DNA of 11,916 bases, from NCBI GenBank assembly GCA_900543815.1, contig UQST01000059.1:1-11916 (forward strand), in the 5' to 3' direction. The notes under the pieces are model-generated. The model worked only from the letters and a program-made list of their open reading frames with translations. It was not told where the DNA came from and did no database searches. The first letter of the stretch is position 1. Each line of letters starts with the position of its first letter. Source of the stretch: an uncultured Prevotellaceae bacterium. Its GTDB lineage: Bacteria > Bacteroidota > Bacteroidia > Bacteroidales > Bacteroidaceae. Positions 1 through 4,995 of this stretch are shown in pieces. The translations under genes were made by a program, and so were the position numbers.

Positions 1-28
1 TACGGTGGTGTGAGAGGTCGGTAAACAT
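1..28 (-). CDS. Possible 5' end of a gene running off the window
   Basis: On the minus strand an ATG at 28-26 opens a frame that reads MFTDLSHHR and is still open at position 1. It would be the next gene in the leftward chain, 48 nt after the stop of the 73-aa gene. The ATG lies only 5 nt beyond a strong hairpin (34-70). With nine residues visible I cannot assign a family, and the start itself is uncertain. Confidence 0.3.
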
Positions 29-33
29 GAAAA

Positions 34-70
34 TAGGAGATAAACACCTATGATTAGTGTTTACCTCCTA
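34..70 (-). terminator. Intergenic stem-loop after the 73-aa gene, terminator-like
   Basis: Arms 34-47 and 57-70 (TAGGAGATAAACAC / GTGTTTACCTCCTA) pair over 14 positions around a 9-nt loop. The single non-Watson-Crick position becomes a G-U pair in RNA made from the minus strand, so the fold is intact in the direction of the genes. Four U residues follow in that transcript, a weak intrinsic-terminator tail. The 5' arm contains AGGAGG and a possible ATG follows the hairpin by 5 nt, so a role at the next gene's start is an alternative reading. Confidence 0.6.
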
Positions 71-76
71 CTCGAT

Positions 77-298
77 TCATACATTCGGGATTGTCCCTTT
101 GCCTGCAACCTCACCGTCCCTGCAATGCTCTATGATACCGGGTGAAAATCCCATGCTGCCGATTGCGATATGCCGGATATAGTCTGTATATTCCTGACCT
201 TGAAAATTCCTGCCCGTAAGGTTCTTGAAAACCATCTTTATGCTTATGCCGTCGTTGCTGTACAAGATGGTTTTTCCGTTCTGTCTGATTGTTTCCAT
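77..298 (-). CDS. Hypothetical 73-aa protein of the element
   Basis: I do not recognise a family. The protein starts METIRQNGKTILYSNDGISI and ends in KGTIPNV. It is soluble-looking, with no signal peptide or membrane segment, and the alternating hydrophobic and polar residues of the first half suggest a small beta-rich fold. The ATG at 298 lies two bases after the stop of the mini-gene at 301-381, so translation is probably coupled. A long stem-loop lies downstream at 34-70. Position in the chain and leftward orientation suggest an accessory gene of the conjugative element; the function is unknown. Confidence 0.6.
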   Translation of the reverse strand: METIRQNGKTILYSNDGISIKMVFKNLTGRNFQGQEYTDYIRHIAIGSMGFSPGIIEHCRDGEVAGKGTIPNV

Positions 299-300
299 GA

Positions 301-381
301 TTAAAACTTGTTTTTGTGAATACTATCGTAGATTGGTACAAAGGTTTCTTTGCCTACTTTCTTATCCGCCATCATGCTCAT
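301..381 (-). CDS. Mini-gene of 26 aa (36 aa from a GTG start at 411)
   Basis: An open frame between the 102-aa gene (stop at 415) and the 73-aa gene (ATG at 298) encodes MADKKVGKETFVPIYDSIHK preceded by MSM and followed by NKF. The frame is open upstream to a GTG at 411-409, which would add VGGKSRLLSF. The residue mix is that of a real charged protein, and the stop lies two bases before the next ATG, so it fits the operon's tight packing. Its first codons overlap a 12-bp inverted repeat (352-363/384-395), and the GTG alternative lies upstream of a GC-rich hairpin. It may be a leader peptide, a tiny protein or a remnant of a longer gene. Confidence 0.4.
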   Translation of the reverse strand: MSMMADKKVGKETFVPIYDSIHKNKF

Positions 382-408
382 GAAAGAAAGTAGGCGGCTT
401 TTGCCGCC
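352..408 (-). promoter_or_regulatory. Two mutually exclusive hairpins between two small genes
   Basis: GGCGGC at 393-398 and GCCGCC at 403-408 form a perfect 6-bp stem with a 4-nt loop. GCCTACTTTCTT at 352-363 and its exact complement at 384-395 form a 12-bp stem with a 20-nt loop. The two share bases 393-395, so they compete, and the outer stem encloses the ATG at 381. In the minus-strand transcript the GC-rich hairpin is made first and is followed by TACTTTCTTTC, a moderately U-rich tail. This arrangement suits attenuation or translational control; that is inference. Confidence 0.5.
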
Positions 409-414
409 CACCCC

Positions 415-723
415 TCAAAAGCGGGTGTAAAGTCCCGTTACCATCGTGAACATTTCCTCCAGCATATCGCAATATATCCCCTCGTGCGTTTCAATGTCCT
501 TCGTCCTGCTCTCGAATGTCTTTTTGCTGAACGTCTTGCGGTAGAAACGCATATTGTATAGGTCTGCCCCTCCGTCATAGATGATGTCAAGGCGGTTGGC
601 ACTGGTCTTGTTCCTCGCAAGGCTCATGCGCAAGCCGTTGCCCATGTCTGTGAAGTCTTTGCTTCCCGTCATGGCGGCAAAGCGTCTGCCGCCAATCTGC
701 TCTAAAATTGTCTTTGCTATCAT
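415..723 (-). CDS. Hypothetical 102-aa protein of the element
   Basis: The family is not recognised. The protein begins MIAKTILEQIGGRRFAAMTG and carries a basic, aromatic-rich middle (NMRFYRKTFSKKTF, roughly residues 57-70), then an acidic helix with EGIYCDMLEEMFTMVTGLYT near the C-terminus. There is no signal peptide or membrane segment. The ATG at 723 is preceded by AACGGAT in an A-rich context, the same heptamer that precedes the 111-aa gene at 4050. It follows the 82-aa gene by 53 nt, with a perfect hairpin in the gap. The small size and charge pattern fit an accessory or regulatory protein, without proof. Confidence 0.65.
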   Translation of the reverse strand: MIAKTILEQIGGRRFAAMTGSKDFTDMGNGLRMSLARNKTSANRLDIIYDGGADLYNMRFYRKTFSKKTFESRTKDIETHEGIYCDMLEEMFTMVTGLYTRF

Positions 724-750
724 ATCCGTTGTCTTTTAGGTTTATGGTTC

Positions 751-770
751 GGGCGGTGCGGACACCGCCC
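751..770 (-). other. Perfect 8-bp intercistronic hairpin
   Basis: GGGCGGTG at 751-758 and CACCGCCC at 763-770 pair perfectly around a 4-nt loop, midway between the stop of the 82-aa gene and the start of the 102-aa gene. No U-tract follows on the minus strand, so it is a poor intrinsic terminator. An mRNA-processing or stabilising element, or a hairpin limiting downstream expression, is more likely. Confidence 0.6.
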
Positions 771-776
771 CAATGT

Positions 777-1025
777 TCAAAATTCTGTTTTCTCGGTTAT
801 GGGTGTGCATTTTTCCAGCCACTCTTTCAGACATTCCATGCTATACTCGCTCGTGATGACTGCCGTATGGCTGTCAATGGCAGTGAAACGGCTGCTTTCA
901 TAGCTGTCTATCCACCCCTTTAGGGTATCAACTCCCCACGCTTCGGCATCGTCAAAGATGCCGTCCAATGCCGTAATGGGTTCGCTGAATTTGACTATCA
1001 GCGTTTGGTAGCCTGCTTCGTTCAT
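777..1025 (-). CDS. Hypothetical 82-aa protein, coupled to the DUF3873 gene
   Basis: The start is the ATG at 1025, because its ATGA overlaps the TGA of the DUF3873 gene by the 1022-1025 tetranucleotide. The longer open frame upstream would lie wholly inside that gene and is rejected. The product is acidic: MNEAGYQTLIVKFSEPITAL at the N-terminus, then DGIFDDAEAWGVDTLKGW, and a C-terminal EYSMECLKEWLEKC. I recognise no family. Low predicted pI and small size make a protein-binding or inhibitor role conceivable, but that is speculation. Translation probably depends on the preceding gene. Confidence 0.65.
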   Translation of the reverse strand: MNEAGYQTLIVKFSEPITALDGIFDDAEAWGVDTLKGWIDSYESSRFTAIDSHTAVITSEYSMECLKEWLEKCTPITEKTEF

Positions 1026-1240
1026 CGCTTCTCCTCCTTCCTTTCCTTTGCCGTTAGCCACTTGTCCCGTGCGGCTCGACATTCGTCTAATGTGGGTTTG
1101 ACACAAGAGAAAAGTTCCCCGTCCGTGTGGCGGTAGTCGTATTGCACAAGGGTGCGTTTGCGTCTGTCGATACCCGTTTGGAATTTCTCGTAGTTCTCCG
1201 TTCCTGCCGATTGGCAGGTGCTTACTCCGTTAATTGTCAT
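1022..1240 (-). CDS. DUF3873 family protein, 72 aa
   Basis: The central block YDYRHTDGELFSCVKPTLDE followed by CRAARDKWL is what I know of the DUF3873 family, found almost only in Bacteroidales conjugative transposons. The N-terminus MTINGVSTCQSAGTENYEKF and the C-terminal basic tail KERKEEKR complete a typical full-length member. Function is unknown. It has no membrane segment or signal peptide, so it should act in the cytoplasm. It lies 31 nt after the 85-aa gene, and its TGA overlaps the ATG of the 82-aa gene. The family assignment is from memory of the motif, not from a search. Confidence 0.8.
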   Translation of the reverse strand: MTINGVSTCQSAGTENYEKFQTGIDRRKRTLVQYDYRHTDGELFSCVKPTLDECRAARDKWLTAKERKEEKR

Positions 1241-1271
1241 TTTGTTGCCATAGTCGTTGTTATTTAGATGA

Positions 1272-1529
1272 TTAGAAATGTACAGACAGCACTCTGTGTT
1301 GCATCACCATTTCGGGGTCGCTCGTGTAGCGTTGGTGCAGGTAGAAATGATGAGAGCCGAAGCCGTAAAGGAAGAACTTGTCAAGTTCGTGTTTCTCGGC
1401 AAAGTCCTTGACGCTAGCCCTTAATTGCTCCTCACTCTGACAAAGAGTGAGGAGGTTCATAAATTCAAGGAACATCGTGGGGATTTTATCATCCCATAGG
1501 AAAACCATGCTTTCAAATCTTACTTCCAT
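1272..1529 (-). CDS. Hypothetical 85-aa protein between pcfJ-like and DUF3873 genes
   Basis: The family is not recognised. The protein runs MEVRFESMVFLWDDKIPTMF at the start to QHRVLSVHF at the end. A helical middle (EEQLRASVKDFAEKHELDKF) is followed by an aromatic- and histidine-rich patch, GFGSHHFYLHQRY. It is soluble by composition. The ATG at 1529 lies 24 nt after the PcfJ-like stop in an A-rich leader, and the DUF3873 start follows 31 nt after its own stop, so it belongs to the same transcript. The clustered histidines could bind metal, but nothing else supports that. Confidence 0.65.
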   Translation of the reverse strand: MEVRFESMVFLWDDKIPTMFLEFMNLLTLCQSEEQLRASVKDFAEKHELDKFFLYGFGSHHFYLHQRYTSDPEMVMQHRVLSVHF

Positions 1530-1553
1530 AATGTTAGTTGTTAGATGTCGATA

Positions 1554-2819
1554 TTATGCCGCTTTCATCCGCTGGCGGATAAGGTTGGCGTTCTTGTTCA
1601 CAAGGGCGATGATGCGGTCGTGGTATTCGGAGTTCTCGTTGCATACGCCACGACACTGCACCACCTCAAAAGTTTTTAGTGACACCTCTATCGTTTCAAT
1701 TCGTTTTCCGTCAATGGTGGCGGATAGGATAAGGGAGTCTTTTCGTTTGTGGTAACCGCCCACACAATGGTGCATCGTCCTTCCTTCCTCTGCCATTTCT
1801 TCCACGCTCTCTATGACTTTGACGCAAATAAGGCTGTCGGTAAAGGCAAGTCCGAAGAATATGCCCTTAGCTTTCAGATATTGTTTCTCGTCCTCAATCG
1901 CTTTCCTGCGTTGCTGTTCAGTCCGCTCATGTTTCCTTTGCAGGTTGCGCTTTGCCACCAACTTGTCGTGTTCAACTTTGAGGTCGGCAGGGCAAACGTA
2001 TTTCGGGCTGTTTGTGTCCTTGCCGAAATGACGCAGGAGGTCTATGGTGTCACGCCACATTGAGCCGTCCTCAATAGTATAGCCGTTGCGGATACATATC
2101 TTGATTGAAGCCCAATACTCTCCAATATTGAAAGAGTGGTACAGATAGTAGCGCAACATGGGATATTGCCCTGCCTTCAACAGCGTTTCCGCACGGCTGT
2201 CCGACAATAATGCCGGTATTAGTTTGGTGGGTACAATGTCGTGGAAATTGCCGTTAAAGCCGTTTCTGCGGAGCGTCGGCAACACCTTATATCTTGGATA
2301 TATCGGGGAATATGAGATATGGCGGTACGCTTCATTGTCATTGCGGATAGCAAAAGGAGAAGCGAATGAGAACGTGTCGATGTAGCATCCCAATGTGCGT
2401 GGAATGGCAACAACAGCCTTACGCCCTTGTTCATTCCACCAATACTGCCCGATTTCAAGGGCATAGGACTTGGCATTAACCCCTTTCTCCATACCCACGA
2501 CAAGCAAGAACATTCGTAGCACTTGGTATTCTCCGCTTGTGGTAAGGGTTGTGAAATACTGCTTTTGTCTTACCTTGCGCTGATAGGTGAGGCAGACTTT
2601 CAAACTTGCTCCACATTCGGGACACGTACAATGCTCGGTCTGCTCCGTCATTACCCAACTATGACCGCAATCCATACAAGTGGTACGACCTTTCGGCAAG
2701 CGGTGTGCATAATGCTCCACGCAATTACGGAATGCCCAATTTATCTGTATCGGGGTTATCGGGCGTAGTTTCTTGCTTTGGGCAAGAACTGCTTTTTCAA
2801 ATTTGTTTCTCGGTTTCAT
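1554..2819 (-). CDS. pcfJ: PcfJ-like protein, 421 aa
   Basis: PcfJ-domain proteins are named after a gene of the enterococcal conjugative plasmid pCF10 and are common in Bacteroidales conjugative elements; their biochemical role is not established. Near the N-terminus there is a zinc-ribbon-like set of cysteines, C48-x2-C51 and C66-x2-C69. A charged, coiled-coil-like stretch covers about residues 281-316. The family hallmark MHHCVGGY lies at 349-356, followed by a beta-rich segment with RIETIEVSLKTFEVVQCRG. The length is full for the family. The ATG at 2819 overlaps the TGA of the PcfK-like gene as ATGA, so the two are translationally coupled, and the pairing itself supports both assignments. 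A nucleic-acid-binding role is suggested by the zinc ribbon but is inference. Confidence 0.85.
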   Translation of the reverse strand: MKPRNKFEKAVLAQSKKLRPITPIQINWAFRNCVEHYAHRLPKGRTTCMDCGHSWVMTEQTEHCTCPECGASLKVCLTYQRKVRQKQYFTTLTTSGEYQVLRMFLLVVGMEKGVNAKSYALEIGQYWWNEQGRKAVVAIPRTLGCYIDTFSFASPFAIRNDNEAYRHISYSPIYPRYKVLPTLRRNGFNGNFHDIVPTKLIPALLSDSRAETLLKAGQYPMLRYYLYHSFNIGEYWASIKICIRNGYTIEDGSMWRDTIDLLRHFGKDTNSPKYVCPADLKVEHDKLVAKRNLQRKHERTEQQRRKAIEDEKQYLKAKGIFFGLAFTDSLICVKVIESVEEMAEEGRTMHHCVGGYHKRKDSLILSATIDGKRIETIEVSLKTFEVVQCRGVCNENSEYHDRIIALVNKNANLIRQRMKAA

Positions 2820-3235
2820 AAGCCAAAATCAAATAATGAGGGTTGAACTTGGGTTTCTGTTTTCGCCTTTGTCGGCTTGGTGCGGTTCTGCAACTTGCGG
2901 AGTTCCTCGTCTTGGTATCTGCGGACTGCCTGCTGACGTGCTTCTGCTTTTTCCTCTGCCGTGAGTTCCACAATGTGGTTCACCGCCACTTGGCATTGGA
3001 TAGGCTTGCCCACCTCAATCTCGTTCTCGTCATAGTAGTGTACTGCTTGTCCGTATATCTCTCCGTCCGTGAAGCCGTTACAACCGCTTTTCTGCACATA
3101 GTTCAGAATGTAGGTTACGCAATCGTCAATGTTCTTGGCTGGATTGCGGTAGTTCTTCGCAAAGAGCGTGTCTTCCTCCGCACGTTGTTCCAAATACATC
3201 TGTATCGTTCTCTTGAAATGGTCTGTTCCTTTCAT
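2816..3235 (-). CDS. pcfK: PcfK-like protein, 139 aa
   Basis: The product begins MKGTDHFKRTIQMYLEQRAE and continues with AKNYRNPAKNIDDCVTYILN, the pattern I know from PcfK-like proteins, which sit directly upstream of PcfJ-like proteins in conjugative elements. An 18-codon upstream extension exists in frame but would run into the preceding gene's end, so the ATG at 3235 is preferred. After a helical first half comes a domain with GFTDGEIYGQAVHYYDE. The C-terminal third is a long charged helix (roughly residues 93-115) followed by a basic linker and a PSLFDFGL tail. Function is unknown. The stop overlaps the PcfJ-like start, implying stoichiometric production and perhaps a complex. Confidence 0.82.
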   Translation of the reverse strand: MKGTDHFKRTIQMYLEQRAEEDTLFAKNYRNPAKNIDDCVTYILNYVQKSGCNGFTDGEIYGQAVHYYDENEIEVGKPIQCQVAVNHIVELTAEEKAEARQQAVRRYQDEELRKLQNRTKPTKAKTETQVQPSLFDFGL

Positions 3236-3258
3236 ATCGCTGTCGTTTTTATGAGTTG

Positions 3259-3480
3259 TCAAATAGTATGTTTCAAAATCTCCCTCCAATAAATCGGCTC
3301 AACCTCGCTCAATAGGAAGTCTATAAAGTCCTTCCGTGCGTTCTTGTTCAGTTCGTGGTAGAGTCCACGGAACACGGACATATTGCCGTTGAGGTATGTT
3401 TCCACCATGTACTCGAAGATGTTGCCCACCTCGTAGTATCTGCATTGTTGCTCCACTGTCTTGCTTCTTCTCTTTGCCAT
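3259..3480 (-). CDS. Hypothetical 73-aa protein
   Basis: The ATG at 3480, giving MAKRRSKTVEQQCRYYEVGN, is chosen over a frame extension of 58 codons that would overlap the membrane-protein gene and reads like out-of-frame sequence. The N-terminus is strongly basic, then a helical region with IFEYMVETYLNGNMSVFRGL and a second helix NKNARKDFIDFLLSEV. The pattern resembles small helical DNA- or protein-binding factors, but I recognise no family. It sits 11 nt downstream of the 71-aa membrane gene and 23 nt upstream of the PcfK-like start, in one transcript. Confidence 0.65.
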   Translation of the reverse strand: MAKRRSKTVEQQCRYYEVGNIFEYMVETYLNGNMSVFRGLYHELNKNARKDFIDFLLSEVEPIYWREILKHTI

Positions 3481-3491
3481 GTCGGTAGGGA

Positions 3492-3707
3492 TTAAAGGGT
3501 GAATAACCAAAGAATGAAGCCGAAGAACAGGATAACGGAAAGAATAGCCACGATTAACCCTATTGCCACTCGGAACACTCCGTTTATTATCTCTCTGACG
3601 ATGTACCAAAGGATGCCGGACACCCAAAAGGCGGTGCGCATGATTAGGGTGCATATCGCAAGCCCTATGTATTGCGCCATTTGTCTGAAATTTACCGTTG
3701 CTGTCAT
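3492..3707 (-). CDS. Small membrane protein, 71 aa, two predicted transmembrane segments
   Basis: After a short polar start (MTATVNFRQMAQ) the protein is almost wholly hydrophobic. Segments at about residues 13-37 (YIGLAICTLI onward) and 45-70 (RVAIGLIVAILSVILFFGF onward) are separated by a short charged hinge around VREIINGVFR. Both are long enough to span the inner membrane. Nothing suggests an enzyme. Small membrane proteins of this kind are common accessory products of conjugative elements, so a link to the transfer apparatus or surface exclusion is possible but unproven. It lies 7 nt after the 111-aa gene and 11 nt before the next start. Confidence 0.65.
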   Translation of the reverse strand: MTATVNFRQMAQYIGLAICTLIMRTAFWVSGILWYIVREIINGVFRVAIGLIVAILSVILFFGFILWLFTL

Positions 3708-3714
3708 AGCCGTA

Positions 3715-4050
3715 TCATTTGTTAAGTTCCACGATGCTGTCTATCCTGCCGTATAGGAAACTGCGGAGTGCGGTCTTGTCGGTAGCCTTGTATTCCGCCC
3801 AATGTCCATACTGCTTTACAATGTAGGTTCGGAGAATGTCGGAAAAGTCAAACATCCAACCTTGCAAGGGTACTGCGCTCTTGAAATAGGTGTTGCTGTT
3901 CACATTGCGTGTAAGCCAATCCTTTTCCTCTCGGCTCAATTTCTCACCATTGTTCAGTTTGGTGCGAAGTCCGTACACCTTGCTGCCTTGCAGGTTCTCC
4001 AAACTTGGTACTTCCCATGCCACGAATTTTGTTGCTATTGCCGTTCTCAT
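3715..4050 (-). CDS. Hypothetical 111-aa protein, first gene of the leftward operon
   Basis: This is the most upstream gene of the minus-strand chain. It reads MRTAIATKFVAWEVPSLENL at the start, then KLSREEKDWLTRNVNSNTYF (about residues 37-56), a tryptophan-rich middle, and a basic tail ending in VELNK. It has no signal peptide or transmembrane segment. The ATG at 4050 follows an A-rich leader ending in AACGGAT. I do not recognise the family. The compact shape with conserved-looking aromatic residues suggests a folded accessory protein. No clear TAnnTTTG box was found upstream on this strand, so how the operon is transcribed is unclear. Confidence 0.65.
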   Translation of the reverse strand: MRTAIATKFVAWEVPSLENLQGSKVYGLRTKLNNGEKLSREEKDWLTRNVNSNTYFKSAVPLQGWMFDFSDILRTYIVKQYGHWAEYKATDKTALRSFLYGRIDSIVELNK

Positions 4051-4313
4051 ATCCGTTTTGTTTTTGATTTTTTGTTTTTTAATGCGGATTCAAGAGCTGA
4101 GGGAGTTGAGTTTCAAACTATCTTATCTGCCTCTCGTTTATCCGACATTTTTTTTAATGCGTCTTTCTGTCGCATCGGTCGTTTTCGTTTCGGGTGCTTA
4201 AAAAGGTAGGGATTAGGGAATGCAAGGTTTTTCGGGAAAATACTACCCGAAGGGCTGGAGATTTTTCCAGAAAACAGGAGGCTTGACCTTGCTTTCCCGT
4301 ACAATCCCGGAGT

Positions 4314-4321
4314 TACCTTTG
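4314..4321 (+). promoter_or_regulatory. Plus-strand promoter -7 box (TACCTTTG)
   Basis: TACCTTTG matches the Bacteroidales -7 consensus TAnnTTTG exactly. A possible -33 element, TTG at 4289-4291, lies 22 nt upstream, slightly outside the usual 19-21 nt. Transcription would start near 4328 and run rightward through the structured region toward the stem-loop at 4871-4892. Confidence 0.45.
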
Positions 4322-4371
4322 CACCCAGCACGAAAATGACTGCCTGATGCGGCTCACTGAAAGGCGCGAAA

Positions 4372-4545
4372 ATGGAGGTAAACGGAAGTAGAGGCAGATT
4401 AGACAGGAAAACTTCAAAAGAGAAATCCGTGAAAAAGACATCCCCAACAGAAAAGAACATAGCCGGTAGCGTGAAACCGGGCAAACCATCGGCAAGGAAG
4501 TATGTTTTTATCTGTTTGGCCAAACGTGTTTGGTCGGATGGATAA
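4372..4545 (+). CDS. Possible 57-aa basic protein
   Basis: An ATG at 4372 opens 57 codons: MEVNGSRGRLDRKTSKEKSV, then a lysine-, serine- and proline-rich stretch with KTSPTEKN, and an end of KYVFICLAKRVWSDG. The composition is more protein-like than the opposite strand, whose reading is phenylalanine-rich low complexity. It follows the TACCTTTG box by about 45 nt, which gives it a plausible transcript. The last third overlaps the palindrome at 4514-4525. No family is recognised. It could be the truncated N-terminus of a DNA-binding mobilization protein or only chance coding potential. Confidence 0.25.
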   Translation: MEVNGSRGRLDRKTSKEKSVKKTSPTEKNIAGSVKPGKPSARKYVFICLAKRVWSDG

Positions 4546-4687
4546 AATCATTCTTCCCGGTTTGTCTGCCGTGAGTGACGGCTTGTTCCATTTATGGAAT
4601 GTGCGGTCATACACGGCTTTCCGCTTCCGGCTCAAAAGGACAACGAAAAAAGAAAAATCGTCAAAACCCCGTAAAAGCACCTCTTTG

Positions 4688-4772
4688 GCATAAGCACAAA
4701 AGAAAGGGGCCTTGTCTCATCAGTCTAAACTATTGTTTAGGCGTGAGGCAAAGCCCTTTTCTCCGCTTATGC
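4688..4772. repeat. 85-nt imperfect palindrome
   Basis: Three nested arms pair in register: GCATAAGC (4688-4695) with GCTTATGC (4765-4772); AGAAAGGGGCCTTGTCTCA (4701-4719) with a near-complement ending at 4762; and CTAAAC (4725-4730) with GTTTAG (4735-4740) around a 4-nt loop. Several mismatches are G-U in one RNA direction, suggesting selection on a fold. It is too long for an ordinary terminator and has no flanking gene. Candidates are a structured RNA, a nicking or single-strand origin hairpin, or a remnant of a miniature inverted-repeat element. Confidence 0.6.
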
Positions 4773-4776
4773 GGCA

Positions 4777-4824
4777 GTCGGCACACGTTCGTTCAAAATC
4801 TTTTTGGGCGATGGTGTGCTGACG
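4777..4824. repeat. Hairpin with 10-nt arms beside the long palindrome
   Basis: GTCGGCACAC (4777-4786) and GTGTGCTGAC (4815-4824) pair at nine of ten positions; the tenth is a wobble pair on one strand. The loop is 28 nt. It starts four bases after the 85-nt palindrome ends, so the two may be parts of one structure. Confidence 0.5.
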
Positions 4825-4870
4825 GATAAAATCGCTTTTACGGAAAAACTTGTGTGAGAAGAAAAAATCA

Positions 4871-4901
4871 GGAGATTCATTTCTAAATCTCCCGTTTTAT
4901 T
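4871..4901 (+). terminator. Intrinsic terminator, plus strand
   Basis: GGAGATT (4871-4877) and AATCTCC (4886-4892) form a perfect 7-bp stem with an 8-nt loop, followed by CGTTTTATT. This would stop rightward transcripts crossing the structured region. The stem is modest, so efficiency is uncertain. Confidence 0.5.
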
Positions 4902-4912
4902 GTTACTTTTGC
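4902..4912 (+). promoter_or_regulatory. GTTACTTTTGC: -7 promoter box and candidate attachment core
   Basis: TACTTTTG (4904-4911) fits TAnnTTTG and would serve the frame at 4996, though no good -33 box is visible. The same bases (4903-4912) differ at one position from GTAnnTTTGC, the core that CTnDOT-type elements recombine at. Both readings are possible because these elements favour promoter-like targets. The site lies left of the apparent compositional break, which weakens the attachment reading. Confidence 0.35.
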
Positions 4913-4931
4913 ATACGAAGAGTTCTTTGAA

Positions 4932-4985
4932 GGTTACGCAACGCACAGAAGAATAATGCAGTAGATAACTAACTAATTCGTAACC
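4932..4985 (+). promoter_or_regulatory. Inverted repeat in the leader of the 4996 reading frame
   Basis: GGTTACG (4932-4938) and CGTAACC (4979-4985) are perfect complements separated by 40 nt, ending 10 nt before the ATG at 4996. They could close a leader stem or be protein-binding half-sites. A further CGTAAC occurs just inside the frame at about 5039. Confidence 0.35.
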
Positions 4986-4995
4986 TATTACTATT

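Larger units (their letters stand above)
4051..4995. other. Structure-rich intergenic region of the element, no convincing gene
   Basis: No frame here looks like a conserved gene. What stands out is the density of inverted repeats: TTCGGG/CCCGAA (4231-4236/4246-4251), CTGGA/TCCAG (4255-4259/4266-4270), the 12-bp perfect palindrome GTTTGGCCAAAC (4514-4525), GCCGT/ACGGC (4568-4572/4578-4582), a long palindrome (4688-4772), a 10-bp-arm hairpin (4777-4824) and a terminator-like stem (4871-4892). A plus-strand TAnnTTTG box lies at 4314-4321. The first 150 nt (4051-4200) show nothing apart from T-rich runs. The region could hold an origin of transfer, a structured RNA or the recombinase-binding arm of the element end. 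Confidence 0.5.

Noticed and set aside
2843..3292. Plus-strand open frame of 149 codons over the PcfK-like gene
   Set aside because: Cysteine- and leucine-rich antisense reading; the PcfK-like protein and its coupling to PcfJ explain the region.
4100..4130. Minus-strand promoter for the leftward operon
   Set aside because: ATAGTTTG near 4111-4118 is one base short of TAnnTTTG and has no -33 partner, so it was not listed.
4113..4523. Minus-strand open frame of 136 codons in the structured region
   Set aside because: Much of it is phenylalanine- and serine-rich low complexity, as expected opposite lysine-rich sequence, and it crosses several hairpins. The charged C-terminal 27 residues look better but stand alone.
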